Assembly: GCA_016278415.1 (NCBI GenBank)
Contig: JADQBV010000233.1
Location: forward strand, 1 to 6,320
Reading direction: 5' to 3'
From: Halanaerobiales bacterium
GTDB taxonomy: Bacteria; Bacillota_F; Halanaerobiia; Halanaerobiales; DTU029
DNA length: 6,320 bases
Positions 1 to 5,552 of the stretch are shown one piece after another (position 1 is the stretch's first letter; every line of letters starts with the position of its first letter). The notes beneath the pieces are model-generated. The model had not been told where the DNA came from, made no database searches, and saw only the letters and a list, made by a program, of their open reading frames with translations. The position numbers and the translations under genes are program-made.

Positions 1-153
1 TGAAGAGCTAGTCTTAAAATGTAGGATTTACTGGTGAAAATCGTGTCTCTTAACACACATATGTCTCATGATATAGAATATGTTGAAACAATGAAGTATT
101 TACCTGACAACATAGGTCTTGCTTATGATGGTCTAAAGGTAGAGATTAGATAA
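1..153 (+). pseudogene. C-terminal remnant of a PhnP-like MBL-fold hydrolase, reading frame broken
   Basis: Reading back from the TAA at 151-153 gives a peptide that includes THMSHDIEY and ends LPDNIGLAYDGLKVEIR. From memory this resembles the C-terminus of the PhnP-like metallo-beta-lactamase-fold phosphodiesterases, which carry a TH(I/M)SHD metal-site motif and finish in AYDGLxIE. The frame is closed upstream by TAG at 22-24. The neighbouring frame reads CLLTHI at 44-61, which fits the family's usual xYLTHI equally well, but it meets TGA at 35-37 and would need a shift of two bases near 62-63 to rejoin SHDIEY. The third frame is also closed. The piece therefore looks like a decayed gene end, unless there are sequence errors. 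The 5' part lies outside the window. A GTG at 34 or ATG at 61 could open a 30-39 codon reading frame, but neither has a good ribosome binding site. The family assignment is by motif recall only. Confidence 0.5.
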
Positions 154-169
154 TAGGGGGTTTATTCAA

Positions 170-649
170 ATGAAAGTTGTACTTGTAGAGCCAGAAATAC
201 CACAAAATACAGGAAATATAGCTAGAACATGTGCTGTCACAAATAGTAGTCTATACTTAGTTAGACCATTAGGCTTTTCTACAGATGATAAATACTTAAA
301 AAGAGCAGGCTTAGACTATTGGGATAAATTAGATATTCATTATTATGATTCAATCCAAGAACTAATCTCTGATTATCCAGACAATAATTTTTATTTTGCA
401 TCAACTAAATCTGCACATAGTTATCATGAAATTTCTTATAAATTTGATGATTTTTTAGTCTTTGGTAAAGAAACAGCCGGATTACCTGAATCATTGTTAA
501 AAAAGAATTTAAATAATTGTATTAGAATACCTATGGGTGAGCAATTAAGGTCTTTAAACTTAGCTAATTCAGTTTCAATTATTTTATATGAGGGTTTAAG
601 ACAGTTAAATTTTCCTAATTTAAACGAAAAGGGTAAATTGGGGCAATAA
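170..649 (+). CDS. trmL: tRNA (cytidine/uridine-34 2'-O)-methyltransferase TrmL (SPOUT family)
   Basis: This cytoplasmic enzyme transfers a methyl group from S-adenosylmethionine to the ribose 2'-OH of the wobble nucleotide (position 34) of certain tRNA-Leu species. The 159 residues match the minimal SPOUT TrmL/YibK fold, usually 150-160 residues. EPEIPQNTGNIART (7-20) is the N-terminal substrate-side motif. LVRPLGF (30-36) and LKRAGLDYW (43-51) follow. FGKETAGLP (98-106) and IPMGEQLRSLNLANSVSIILYE (120-141) form the C-terminal trefoil knot that binds the cofactor and makes the dimer. The start ATG lies 10 bases after a GGGGG run at 155-159, a moderate ribosome binding site. The gene begins 16 bases after the stop of the upstream remnant, so it may once have been co-transcribed with that gene. 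No convincing terminator follows it. The family call is firm. The exact tRNA target is inferred from characterised homologues. Confidence 0.93.
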   Translation: MKVVLVEPEIPQNTGNIARTCAVTNSSLYLVRPLGFSTDDKYLKRAGLDYWDKLDIHYYDSIQELISDYPDNNFYFASTKSAHSYHEISYKFDDFLVFGKETAGLPESLLKKNLNNCIRIPMGEQLRSLNLANSVSIILYEGLRQLNFPNLNEKGKLGQ

Positions 650-687
650 ATTTCTAAATATATAAAGGATTTTTTATTATATATGAA

Positions 688-714
688 GAATATATATACA
701 TGACGAATATATAT
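688..714 (+). repeat. short direct repeat GAATATATAT, 17-base period
   Basis: GAATATATAT occurs at 688-697 and again at 705-714 in the spacer between trmL and the wall hydrolase gene. In such AT-rich DNA this may be chance. The rest of the spacer (650-922) holds no gene I can support, only the promoter near its 3' end. Confidence 0.2.
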
Positions 715-868
715 GATGTAATAATTTATATTGATACAAATAAAAAAGATATGATGAAGCCAAAATTATTATTTTAAATATAATTATTTCAACTATATTT
801 ATTTCAATCACTTTCATTTTTACTTTAAAATTTCAACTTTTGAATTCGTATATTTCATTCTTATTATT

Positions 869-877
869 TGCTATAAT
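869..877 (+). promoter_or_regulatory. extended -10 promoter for the M23/LysM hydrolase gene
   Basis: TGCTATAAT at 869-877 is a perfect TATAAT with an extended -10 TG one base upstream. It lies about 45 bases before the start codon of the wall hydrolase gene. No good -35 is present at 16-18 bases, which is common for extended -10 promoters. The 9-mer ATTTGCTAT is repeated at 866-874 and 876-884, overlapping the -10 element with a 10-base period. Confidence 0.5.
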
Positions 878-922
878 TTGCTATTCATAATTTTACAAAT
901 ATTTCATAGGAGGATTTTATAA

Positions 923-1945
923 ATGAAAAAAAGCGCAATTATAATTTTAATAATTTTTTTAGTATTTCTAACATCTATTGCATCTCCTGTATTAGCTGAA
1001 AAATGGGAAATAGGTGATGAAGGACCAGGGGTAGAAACGATACAAGGGTATTTATATGATATGGGTTATGATATTAATGTGGATGGTATATTTGGTTATG
1101 GTACGAAAGAAGTTGTTAAGGACTTTCAGTTTAATAGTGGACTAATAGTTGATGGAATAGTAGGTAATAAGACCCTAAAAATAATGGAAGAAACTATAAA
1201 GGATATAACTTACACAATAAAAAAGGGGGATACACTTTCTGCTATTGCATTAAATTTTGATACTACTGTAAAAGCCATAAAATTTAACAATAATTTTAAG
1301 TCTGATTTCATTAAAATTGGTCAAGAAATAAAAATACCTAAAACAGGTATTGGTGGCGGAGAAGACAGGAATGTATATTCTACCCTGTATCATGAAGTCC
1401 ATCGCGGAGATGTCCTATCAGTCCTTTCTAAAAAATATGGTGTAGACATTGAAACAATTAAATTAGCTAATAATTTAAAAAATGATGTTATCTATCTAGG
1501 ACAAAATCTAGCAATTCCCCATTTGAAAAGGGATGTAAATCAACCATTTCAATTATTGAAAGGTGCTTTTATTTGGCCAGTTATTGGACGAATTTCCTCT
1601 TCATATGGATATCGTAATCATCCTATTAGAGGGAAAAGACACTTTCATGGAGGAATTGATATAGCTGTTCCTCTGGGTACTCGTATTAGAGCTGCTGCAT
1701 CTGGTACTGTAGTACAAAGTGGATATATAAATGGTTTCGGTAAGACTGTGGTTATAAATCACGGTGATGGTATAAAAACATTATATGCACATAATTCAAG
1801 ACTACTGGTACGGGCAGGAACAAAAGTTAACCTTGGACAGATAATAGCTCAAGCTGGAAGCACTGGTATGAGTACTGGAAGCCATCTAGATTTTAGAATT
1901 TATAAAAACGAGAAGACAGCCAACCCTATAAAATACCTCCCTTAG
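923..1945 (+). CDS. secreted peptidoglycan hydrolase: PG-binding domain, two LysM domains, M23 peptidase
   Basis: This is a 340-residue exported cell-wall endopeptidase. Residues 1-25 form a Sec signal peptide: Lys-Lys, a long hydrophobic core, and probable cleavage after VLA. Residues 28-90 are a PG_binding_1 domain containing VDGIFGYGT and VDGIVGNKT. LysM domains lie at 96-139 (YTIKKGDTLSAIA) and 156-199 (HEVHRGDVLSVLS), and both bind glycan strands. The M23 (LytM/DD-endopeptidase) domain covers 216-340 with SSSYGYRNHPI, the zinc pair H242 and D246 in HGGID, and the catalytic-side H290 in YAH. The usual HxH motif (GPHLHFE in most members) reads H321-L-D323 here, so the second histidine, normally a zinc ligand, is aspartate. 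AGGAGG at 908-913 lies nine bases before the ATG. A terminator follows at 2057-2096. Its likely role is remodelling of wall cross-links. The precise substrate and life stage (growth, division or sporulation) cannot be read from the sequence. Confidence 0.92.
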   Translation: MKKSAIIILIIFLVFLTSIASPVLAEKWEIGDEGPGVETIQGYLYDMGYDINVDGIFGYGTKEVVKDFQFNSGLIVDGIVGNKTLKIMEETIKDITYTIKKGDTLSAIALNFDTTVKAIKFNNNFKSDFIKIGQEIKIPKTGIGGGEDRNVYSTLYHEVHRGDVLSVLSKKYGVDIETIKLANNLKNDVIYLGQNLAIPHLKRDVNQPFQLLKGAFIWPVIGRISSSYGYRNHPIRGKRHFHGGIDIAVPLGTRIRAAASGTVVQSGYINGFGKTVVINHGDGIKTLYAHNSRLLVRAGTKVNLGQIIAQAGSTGMSTGSHLDFRIYKNEKTANPIKYLP

Positions 1946-2056
1946 TAATACTAAAGATAATTTATATTTCGCCTTTGTATTTAACTAAATTTAAAAAATT
2001 AAAATAATTATTTAAATAATGATGCTAATAATTAAAAACAATAAAATTATACAATG

Positions 2057-2096
2057 AAAAAACCAGCTATCAAATTAATATGATAGCTGGTTTTTT
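2057..2096. terminator. bidirectional intrinsic terminator between convergent transcripts
   Basis: A perfect 16-base-pair stem has arms at 2057-2072 and 2081-2096 and an 8-base loop AATTAATA. Its core is ACCAGCTATCA/TGATAGCTGGT. It ends in six T's on the plus strand and, by symmetry, six U's on a minus-strand transcript. It can therefore stop the hydrolase transcript from the left and the nrd operon from the right. The stop codon of the 53-codon glycyl-radical gene is only 10 bases away. Confidence 0.9.
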
Positions 2097-2106
2097 GATT
2101 CTTATT

Positions 2107-2268
2107 TTAGCCTATTAAGGCTTCTTTTTCTTTAATTATTCCCTTTGTAAGAACCTGGTCATATGTTTTCCGGTCTTTAAATTCTTCTTTTTTACCTCGA
2201 TTCCACTGTGATACTGGTGTTAGGAATCCAACAACTCTAGAGTATATTTCACACTTCTGTCTCTCCAT
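2107..2268 (-). CDS. stand-alone glycyl-radical domain of class III ribonucleotide reductase (NrdD C-terminal part)
   Basis: This 53-residue protein begins MERQKCEIYS and continues RVVGFLTPVS, QWNRGKKEEF and KDRKTY. This is the C-terminal glycyl-radical segment of anaerobic ribonucleoside-triphosphate reductase. That segment normally ends NrdD with a [C/T]EVYSRVxGYxxPVxxWNxGKxxEF pattern. Gly14 in SRVVGF is the expected radical site, formed when NrdG and S-adenosylmethionine abstract a hydrogen. The large NrdD protein encoded upstream in the same operon lacks exactly this segment, so the two products should assemble into one enzyme. The ATG is preceded, seven bases away, by GGAGGA, one of the best ribosome binding sites in the window. 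The frame is open from the start to the TAA at 2107-2109, and the terminator follows at once. A 17-residue tail after KDRKTY, including TKGIIKEKEALIG, goes beyond what I expect at the end of a fused NrdD. A decayed leftover is unlikely given the intact motifs. Confidence 0.88.
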   Translation of the reverse strand: MERQKCEIYSRVVGFLTPVSQWNRGKKEEFKDRKTYDQVLTKGIIKEKEALIG

Positions 2269-2275
2269 TTTATTT

Positions 2276-2281
2276 TCCTCC
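2276..2281 (-). promoter_or_regulatory. ribosome binding site of the glycyl-radical gene
   Basis: GGAGGA on the minus strand lies seven bases before the ATG at 2268. It shows that the 53-codon frame is independently translated and fixes its start. The 88-base spacer back to the nrdG stop (2269-2356) is AT-rich and shows no strong promoter. A TTGAAA with a TATGAG 18 bases later is only a weak possibility. Confidence 0.75.
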
Positions 2282-2356
2282 TTCTTTGTATTTAAATACT
2301 CTCATACTTATTCTTTTTTTTAACTTTCAAAACTTTTTACATATATAAGATTTGTT

Positions 2357-3052
2357 CTAATCTCGGATTTCAACCTTATTTATGTAGGGGATACATATTT
2401 CCTTAAATTTCTCTAATTTAGATGGGGGAAAACTATTATACTGCATATAATCTTTATCAAATGTATTATTGGCTTTAAAGTTTTGGATAAAGTACTTTTT
2501 GCTGCCTTTTAGTAAAATTGCGATTTCCTTTAATTGTTCTATATCATGTAATCCTGGAACAACAGTTGTTCTAAATTCATATTGAATAGCTGAATTTTGT
2601 ATAAGTGATATGGATCTTATTATAGAATTAATATTAATTTTTGCATTAATAATATCCTCATAATCAAACAATGATGCTTTAACATCCATAGCAATATAAT
2701 CTAGTAAATTTTCCTTTAATAGAGGTTCTAAAATTTCTGGATTACTGCCATTAGTATCTAACTTGATTTTTAAACCCATAGATTTTACTTCAGTGATGAA
2801 ATCATATAGGTCAGGTTGAAGAGTAGGTTCCCCACCTGTAATACTAATACCATCAATTAATCCTTTTCTATTACTAATAAAGCTGTAAATATACTCTACG
2901 GGAAAATATTCTTTATCTTTACTATCCGGTGAAATAAGATCAGAGTTATGACAATAAGGGCATTTAAAACTACATCCTTGAGTGAAGATAATACTTACTA
3001 TGTGCCCCGGATAATCTATTAAACTAGTTTTTTGAAATCCGGTTATCTTCAT
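2357..3052 (-). CDS. nrdG: anaerobic ribonucleotide reductase activating protein (radical SAM activase)
   Basis: This protein uses a [4Fe-4S] cluster and S-adenosylmethionine to make the 5'-deoxyadenosyl radical that generates the glycyl radical of the class III reductase. The N-terminus ITGFQKTSLIDYPGH (3-17) is characteristic of the longer NrdG family. The cluster motif is C27-x3-C31-x2-C34 in QGCSFKCPYCHN. TGGEPT (72-77) is the S-adenosylmethionine-binding GGE motif. LDTNG (98-102) and AMDVKA (121-126) are further conserved barrel strands. At 231 residues it has the usual length. It starts five bases after the nrdD stop, with GTGAGG at the end of nrdD serving as its ribosome binding site, so the two are translationally linked. 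Its substrate glycine appears to be encoded by the next gene downstream rather than on NrdD itself, so this activase would have to act on a two-part enzyme. Confidence 0.93.
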   Translation of the reverse strand: MKITGFQKTSLIDYPGHIVSIIFTQGCSFKCPYCHNSDLISPDSKDKEYFPVEYIYSFISNRKGLIDGISITGGEPTLQPDLYDFITEVKSMGLKIKLDTNGSNPEILEPLLKENLLDYIAMDVKASLFDYEDIINAKININSIIRSISLIQNSAIQYEFRTTVVPGLHDIEQLKEIAILLKGSKKYFIQNFKANNTFDKDYMQYNSFPPSKLEKFKEICIPYINKVEIRD

Positions 3053-3057
3053 ATTTA

Positions 3058-5100
3058 TTACCTCACAACTTCTTCAATTTCTTCTGCAACAAAACCATTT
3101 TCTGCATCACATTTTGGACAAAATTCATGTTCACCTGGAAGATATCCATGTACAGGGCAAACACTAAATGATGGAGTGATAGTATAATAGGGTAGTTTAA
3201 AATTTTCTGCTATCCGTTTAACCAATAACTTTGTACTTTCTTTTGACGGTAGTTTCTCACCAATAAAACCATGAAGTACTGTACCACCTGTATATCTTGA
3301 TTGTAATTCATCTTGCATTTCAAGAGCAGTAAAAATATCATCAGTATAACCCACTGGTAAATGGGTAGAATTTGTATAATAAGGATCTGCATTATCTTTT
3401 TCTACTCGATCTTCATTGGCAACTATAATAGAATCATTAAATCTTTCTTTGTCAAGTTTAGCAAAACGATAAGATGTACCTTCAGCTGGGGTAGCTTCTA
3501 AATTATACATATTATCAGTTTCTTCCTGGAAATCTACCATCTTTGTCCTCATGAAATCCATAATTTCTGTAGCGAAAGCTAAGCCTTCTTGACTTCCAAT
3601 ATCTTTACCCATAAAATTTACCAATGCTTCATTCATACCATTAATTCCTATTGTATTAAAATGATTTTGCCAGTAATTATCAAACCTTTTCTTTATATCA
3701 CGTAAATAATGTTGAGAATAAGGGTAAAGCCCAGTTTCTGTAAAGCGTTCTAGAACTTTTCTTTTTAATTCTAGACTTTCTTTAGCTTTTTCCATTAATT
3801 TTTCTATACGTTGTAAAAATTCCTTTTTATCTTTTGAAATATAGCCTATACGCGGTAGATTAATAGTTACAACACCAATACTACCTGTCATGGGATTAGC
3901 ACCAAATAAACCACCACCACGTTTCCTGAGCTCTCTATTATCTAATCGCAACCTACAACACATACTTCTTGCATCATCTGGACTCATATCAGAATTAATA
4001 AAATTAGAAAAATAAGGAATACCGTACTTTGCAGTCATCTCCCAGATAGGTTCATATACAGGGTTATCCCAGTCAAAATCACTTGTTATATTATAAGTTG
4101 GAATAGGAAAGGAGAAGACTCTTCCTTTGGCATCGCCCTCTAACATAACTTCTGCAAAGGCTTTATTTATCATATTCATTTCATCTTGGAATTCTCCAAG
4201 GTTTTTATCCTTTGCTTGCCCCCCTACTATAGCCGGTTGCTGTGCTATAGTTGAAGAAGGGAGAAGATCCATAGTTATATTAGTAAAAGGCGTTTGAAAA
4301 CCAACACGAGTAGGTACATTCATATTATATATAAATTCCTGGATTGATTGTTTTACTTCACTATAGGATAACTTATCATAATATATAAAAGGAGCTAAAT
4401 ATGTATCAAAATTAGCAAAAGCCTGTGCACCTGCTGCTTCTCCTTGTAGAGTATAAAAGAAATTCACAATTTGTCCAAGGGCAGTTCTGAAGTGTTTAGG
4501 AGGTTTACTTTCAACTTTGGTTGCAACACCTCCGAAACCAGTTAATAAAAGATCATGTAAATCCCAACCACAACAATAAACAGAAAGATTACTCAAATCA
4601 TGTATATGTAAATCACCATTGCTGTGTAATTCTCTTATCTCTTTTGGGTATATCTCCTGAAGCCAATACTGGCTAGTAACCTCAGATGATATATGATTAT
4701 TAAGACCCTGTAAAGAAAAACCCATATTACTATTTTCGTTTACCTTCCAATTACTACGATCTAAATAACTACTAATAACATTAATTGCATCATCAAAAAG
4801 TCTTTTAGTATCTCTTAATTTAGCATGTTGTTCTCGGTAAAGTATATAGGATTTTGCAATGTCTGAATATCCTTTTTCTATTAATATTTTTTCTACTAAA
4901 TCCTGGATAAGTTCAACACTAGGAATACCACCGTCTTTAAAAAATAAGTTAAGGTAAGATAATACTGATTGGGTTATTTCTTTGGCTATATTATCACTTT
5001 CCCTATCTACAGCCTTTGTTGCTTTAAATACAGCATATTCAATTTTTGATTGATCAAAAGGGACTTCTCTACCATCCCTTTTCTTAATAAACTTAACCAT
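3058..5100 (-). CDS. nrdD: class III anaerobic ribonucleoside-triphosphate reductase, large catalytic part without glycyl-radical segment
   Basis: This enzyme reduces ribonucleoside triphosphates to deoxyribonucleotides without oxygen, for DNA synthesis. Of 680 residues, about 1-95 form the ATP-cone (FIKKRDGREVPFDQSKIEYAV), the allosteric nucleotide site. The ten-stranded barrel follows. LHIHDLSNLSVYCCGWDLHDLL (164-185) contains C176/C177. SMCCRLRLDNRE (379-390) contains C381/C382, one of which should be the thiyl-radical cysteine. GANPMTGSIGVVTINLPRIGY (400-420) and YTNSTHLPVG (575-584) are conserved. The C-terminus carries a zinc-site pattern, C648-P-V-H651 and C661-P-K-C664, and then stops after an acidic tail (AEEIEEVVR). 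The RVxGY glycyl-radical motif that should follow the zinc site is absent, and nrdG begins five bases later. That motif is in the 53-codon gene after nrdG. AAGGAGG at 5106-5112 lies five bases before the ATG. Probable NrdR boxes lie upstream. Family certainty is very high. Function depends on assembly with the small part. Confidence 0.95.
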   Translation of the reverse strand: MVKFIKKRDGREVPFDQSKIEYAVFKATKAVDRESDNIAKEITQSVLSYLNLFFKDGGIPSVELIQDLVEKILIEKGYSDIAKSYILYREQHAKLRDTKRLFDDAINVISSYLDRSNWKVNENSNMGFSLQGLNNHISSEVTSQYWLQEIYPKEIRELHSNGDLHIHDLSNLSVYCCGWDLHDLLLTGFGGVATKVESKPPKHFRTALGQIVNFFYTLQGEAAGAQAFANFDTYLAPFIYYDKLSYSEVKQSIQEFIYNMNVPTRVGFQTPFTNITMDLLPSSTIAQQPAIVGGQAKDKNLGEFQDEMNMINKAFAEVMLEGDAKGRVFSFPIPTYNITSDFDWDNPVYEPIWEMTAKYGIPYFSNFINSDMSPDDARSMCCRLRLDNRELRKRGGGLFGANPMTGSIGVVTINLPRIGYISKDKKEFLQRIEKLMEKAKESLELKRKVLERFTETGLYPYSQHYLRDIKKRFDNYWQNHFNTIGINGMNEALVNFMGKDIGSQEGLAFATEIMDFMRTKMVDFQEETDNMYNLEATPAEGTSYRFAKLDKERFNDSIIVANEDRVEKDNADPYYTNSTHLPVGYTDDIFTALEMQDELQSRYTGGTVLHGFIGEKLPSKESTKLLVKRIAENFKLPYYTITPSFSVCPVHGYLPGEHEFCPKCDAENGFVAEEIEEVVR

Positions 5101-5186
5101 AATTTCCTCCTTGTTTTATATATAATAATCTTACATGATTTAAAAAACTCAATAAGATAATTGTGAATATAGTATTGTAATTATTC

Positions 5187-5215
5187 ATATTAAGACAATG
5201 AATTGGAATTGTCAA
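5187..5215 (-). promoter_or_regulatory. sigma-A type promoter for the nrdD-nrdG operon
   Basis: On the minus strand a perfect TTGACA (5215-5210) is followed, after 17 bases, by TAATAT (5192-5187). The predicted start of transcription is near 5180, giving an untranslated leader of about 80 bases before nrdD. The NrdR-like boxes lie just upstream of this -35. Confidence 0.55.
5194..5213. repeat. inverted repeat GACAAT-N8-ATTGTC overlapping the nrdD promoter
   Basis: The arms 5194-5199 and 5208-5213 are perfect 6-base complements around an 8-base centre. They overlap the -35 and spacer of the TTGACA promoter. The repeat could be an operator for an unknown regulator or chance in AT-rich DNA. Confidence 0.25.
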
Positions 5216-5236
5216 TAGGACTAATGTAGGACATAG

Positions 5237-5283
5237 ACTCTGCATCTTGTGTCATTATTATAAAACCCCACTATATATAGTAT
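5237..5283 (-). promoter_or_regulatory. tandem NrdR-like operator boxes upstream of nrdD
   Basis: Box A is actctgcatcttgtgt at 5237-5252, 13 of 16 matches to a recalled NrdR form acactatatcttgtgt. Box B is ccactatatatagtat at 5268-5283, which contains the perfect palindrome ACTATATATAGT and gives 14 of 16 matches to acactatatatagtgt. The centres are 31 bases apart, the three-helical-turn spacing typical of NrdR sites before ribonucleotide reductase operons. NrdR is the (d)ATP-sensing repressor of such genes. A minus-strand TATAAT (5262-5257) lies between the boxes. The nrdR gene itself is not in this window. The match is by eye against a recalled consensus. Confidence 0.6.
5257..5262 (-). promoter_or_regulatory. 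possible second -10 element for nrdD, between the NrdR-like boxes
   Basis: A perfect minus-strand TATAAT sits between the two boxes, where bound NrdR would block it. The -35 position (5285-5280, ATATAC) is poor, so it would be a weak or activator-assisted promoter. Confidence 0.3.
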
Positions 5284-5359
5284 ATATTCTCTTTAATATA
5301 TAAAACTCCTGCATCTGATTTAACTTTTTTGAAAATCTATCAAAATTATTTATTGCATT

Positions 5360-5388
5360 TTGACTTATAATATTATATATTATTATAA
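5360..5388 (+). promoter_or_regulatory. candidate promoter for the radical SAM gene
   Basis: TTGACT (5360-5365) is followed by TTATAA (5383-5388) at a 17-base spacing. An overlapping perfect TATAAT is at 5366-5371 but lacks a good -35. This would give a leader of about 160 bases. The region is so AT-rich that the call is tentative. Confidence 0.3.
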
Positions 5389-5552
5389 ACTAATAGAACT
5401 AGATTTTTTTATGATAACTCTTATAATTATGATTTAATAATTAGGTATAAAGTTGTTAATATTAATGACGATTTGTATCGGCTTAGGAAGTATTTTATTT
5501 CTATAGAATTATTAAGTAGAGACAATTTGACTATTTTTTGGGAGGGAAAAGT

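Larger units (their letters stand above)
5101..5552. other. divergent intergenic region between nrdD and the radical SAM gene
   Basis: These 452 bases hold no gene I can support on either strand. The nrdD-proximal half contains the nrdD ribosome binding site, a TTGACA/TAATAT promoter, a short inverted repeat and the tandem NrdR-like boxes, each listed separately. The half next to the radical SAM gene (about 5284-5552) is very AT-rich, with a plus-strand promoter candidate and a 7-base A/T-only inverted repeat at 5424-5443 that is too weak to interpret. Confidence 0.7.

Noticed and set aside
658..684. Hairpin after trmL as a terminator
   Set aside because: The 8-base stem is entirely A/T with an 11-base loop and no following T run, so it is not a credible terminator.
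700..777. 25-codon open frame in the trmL-hydrolase spacer
   Set aside because: It has no ribosome binding site, its composition is that of the surrounding AT-rich spacer, and it has no recognisable similarity.
3053..3060. The missing glycyl-radical segment being due to a frameshift or readthrough at the end of nrdD
   Set aside because: No glycyl-radical motif follows in any frame after the nrdD stop. The next bases are the start of nrdG, and the missing segment is found intact elsewhere with its own start and ribosome binding site.
3210..3392. 60-codon minus-strand open frame inside nrdD
   Set aside because: It lies wholly inside the strongly conserved nrdD coding sequence in another frame, has no family-like motifs, and is a shadow.
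5160..5175. Third NrdR-like box near nrdD
   Set aside because: Only one half (ATATAGTAT) matches, the overall match is about 9 of 16, and its distance from the tandem pair does not fit the 31-base spacing.
5538..5552. TTG start giving five extra residues on the radical SAM protein
   Set aside because: The extra codons cover the ribosome binding site GGAGGG that serves the ATG at 5553, and family members begin close to that ATG.
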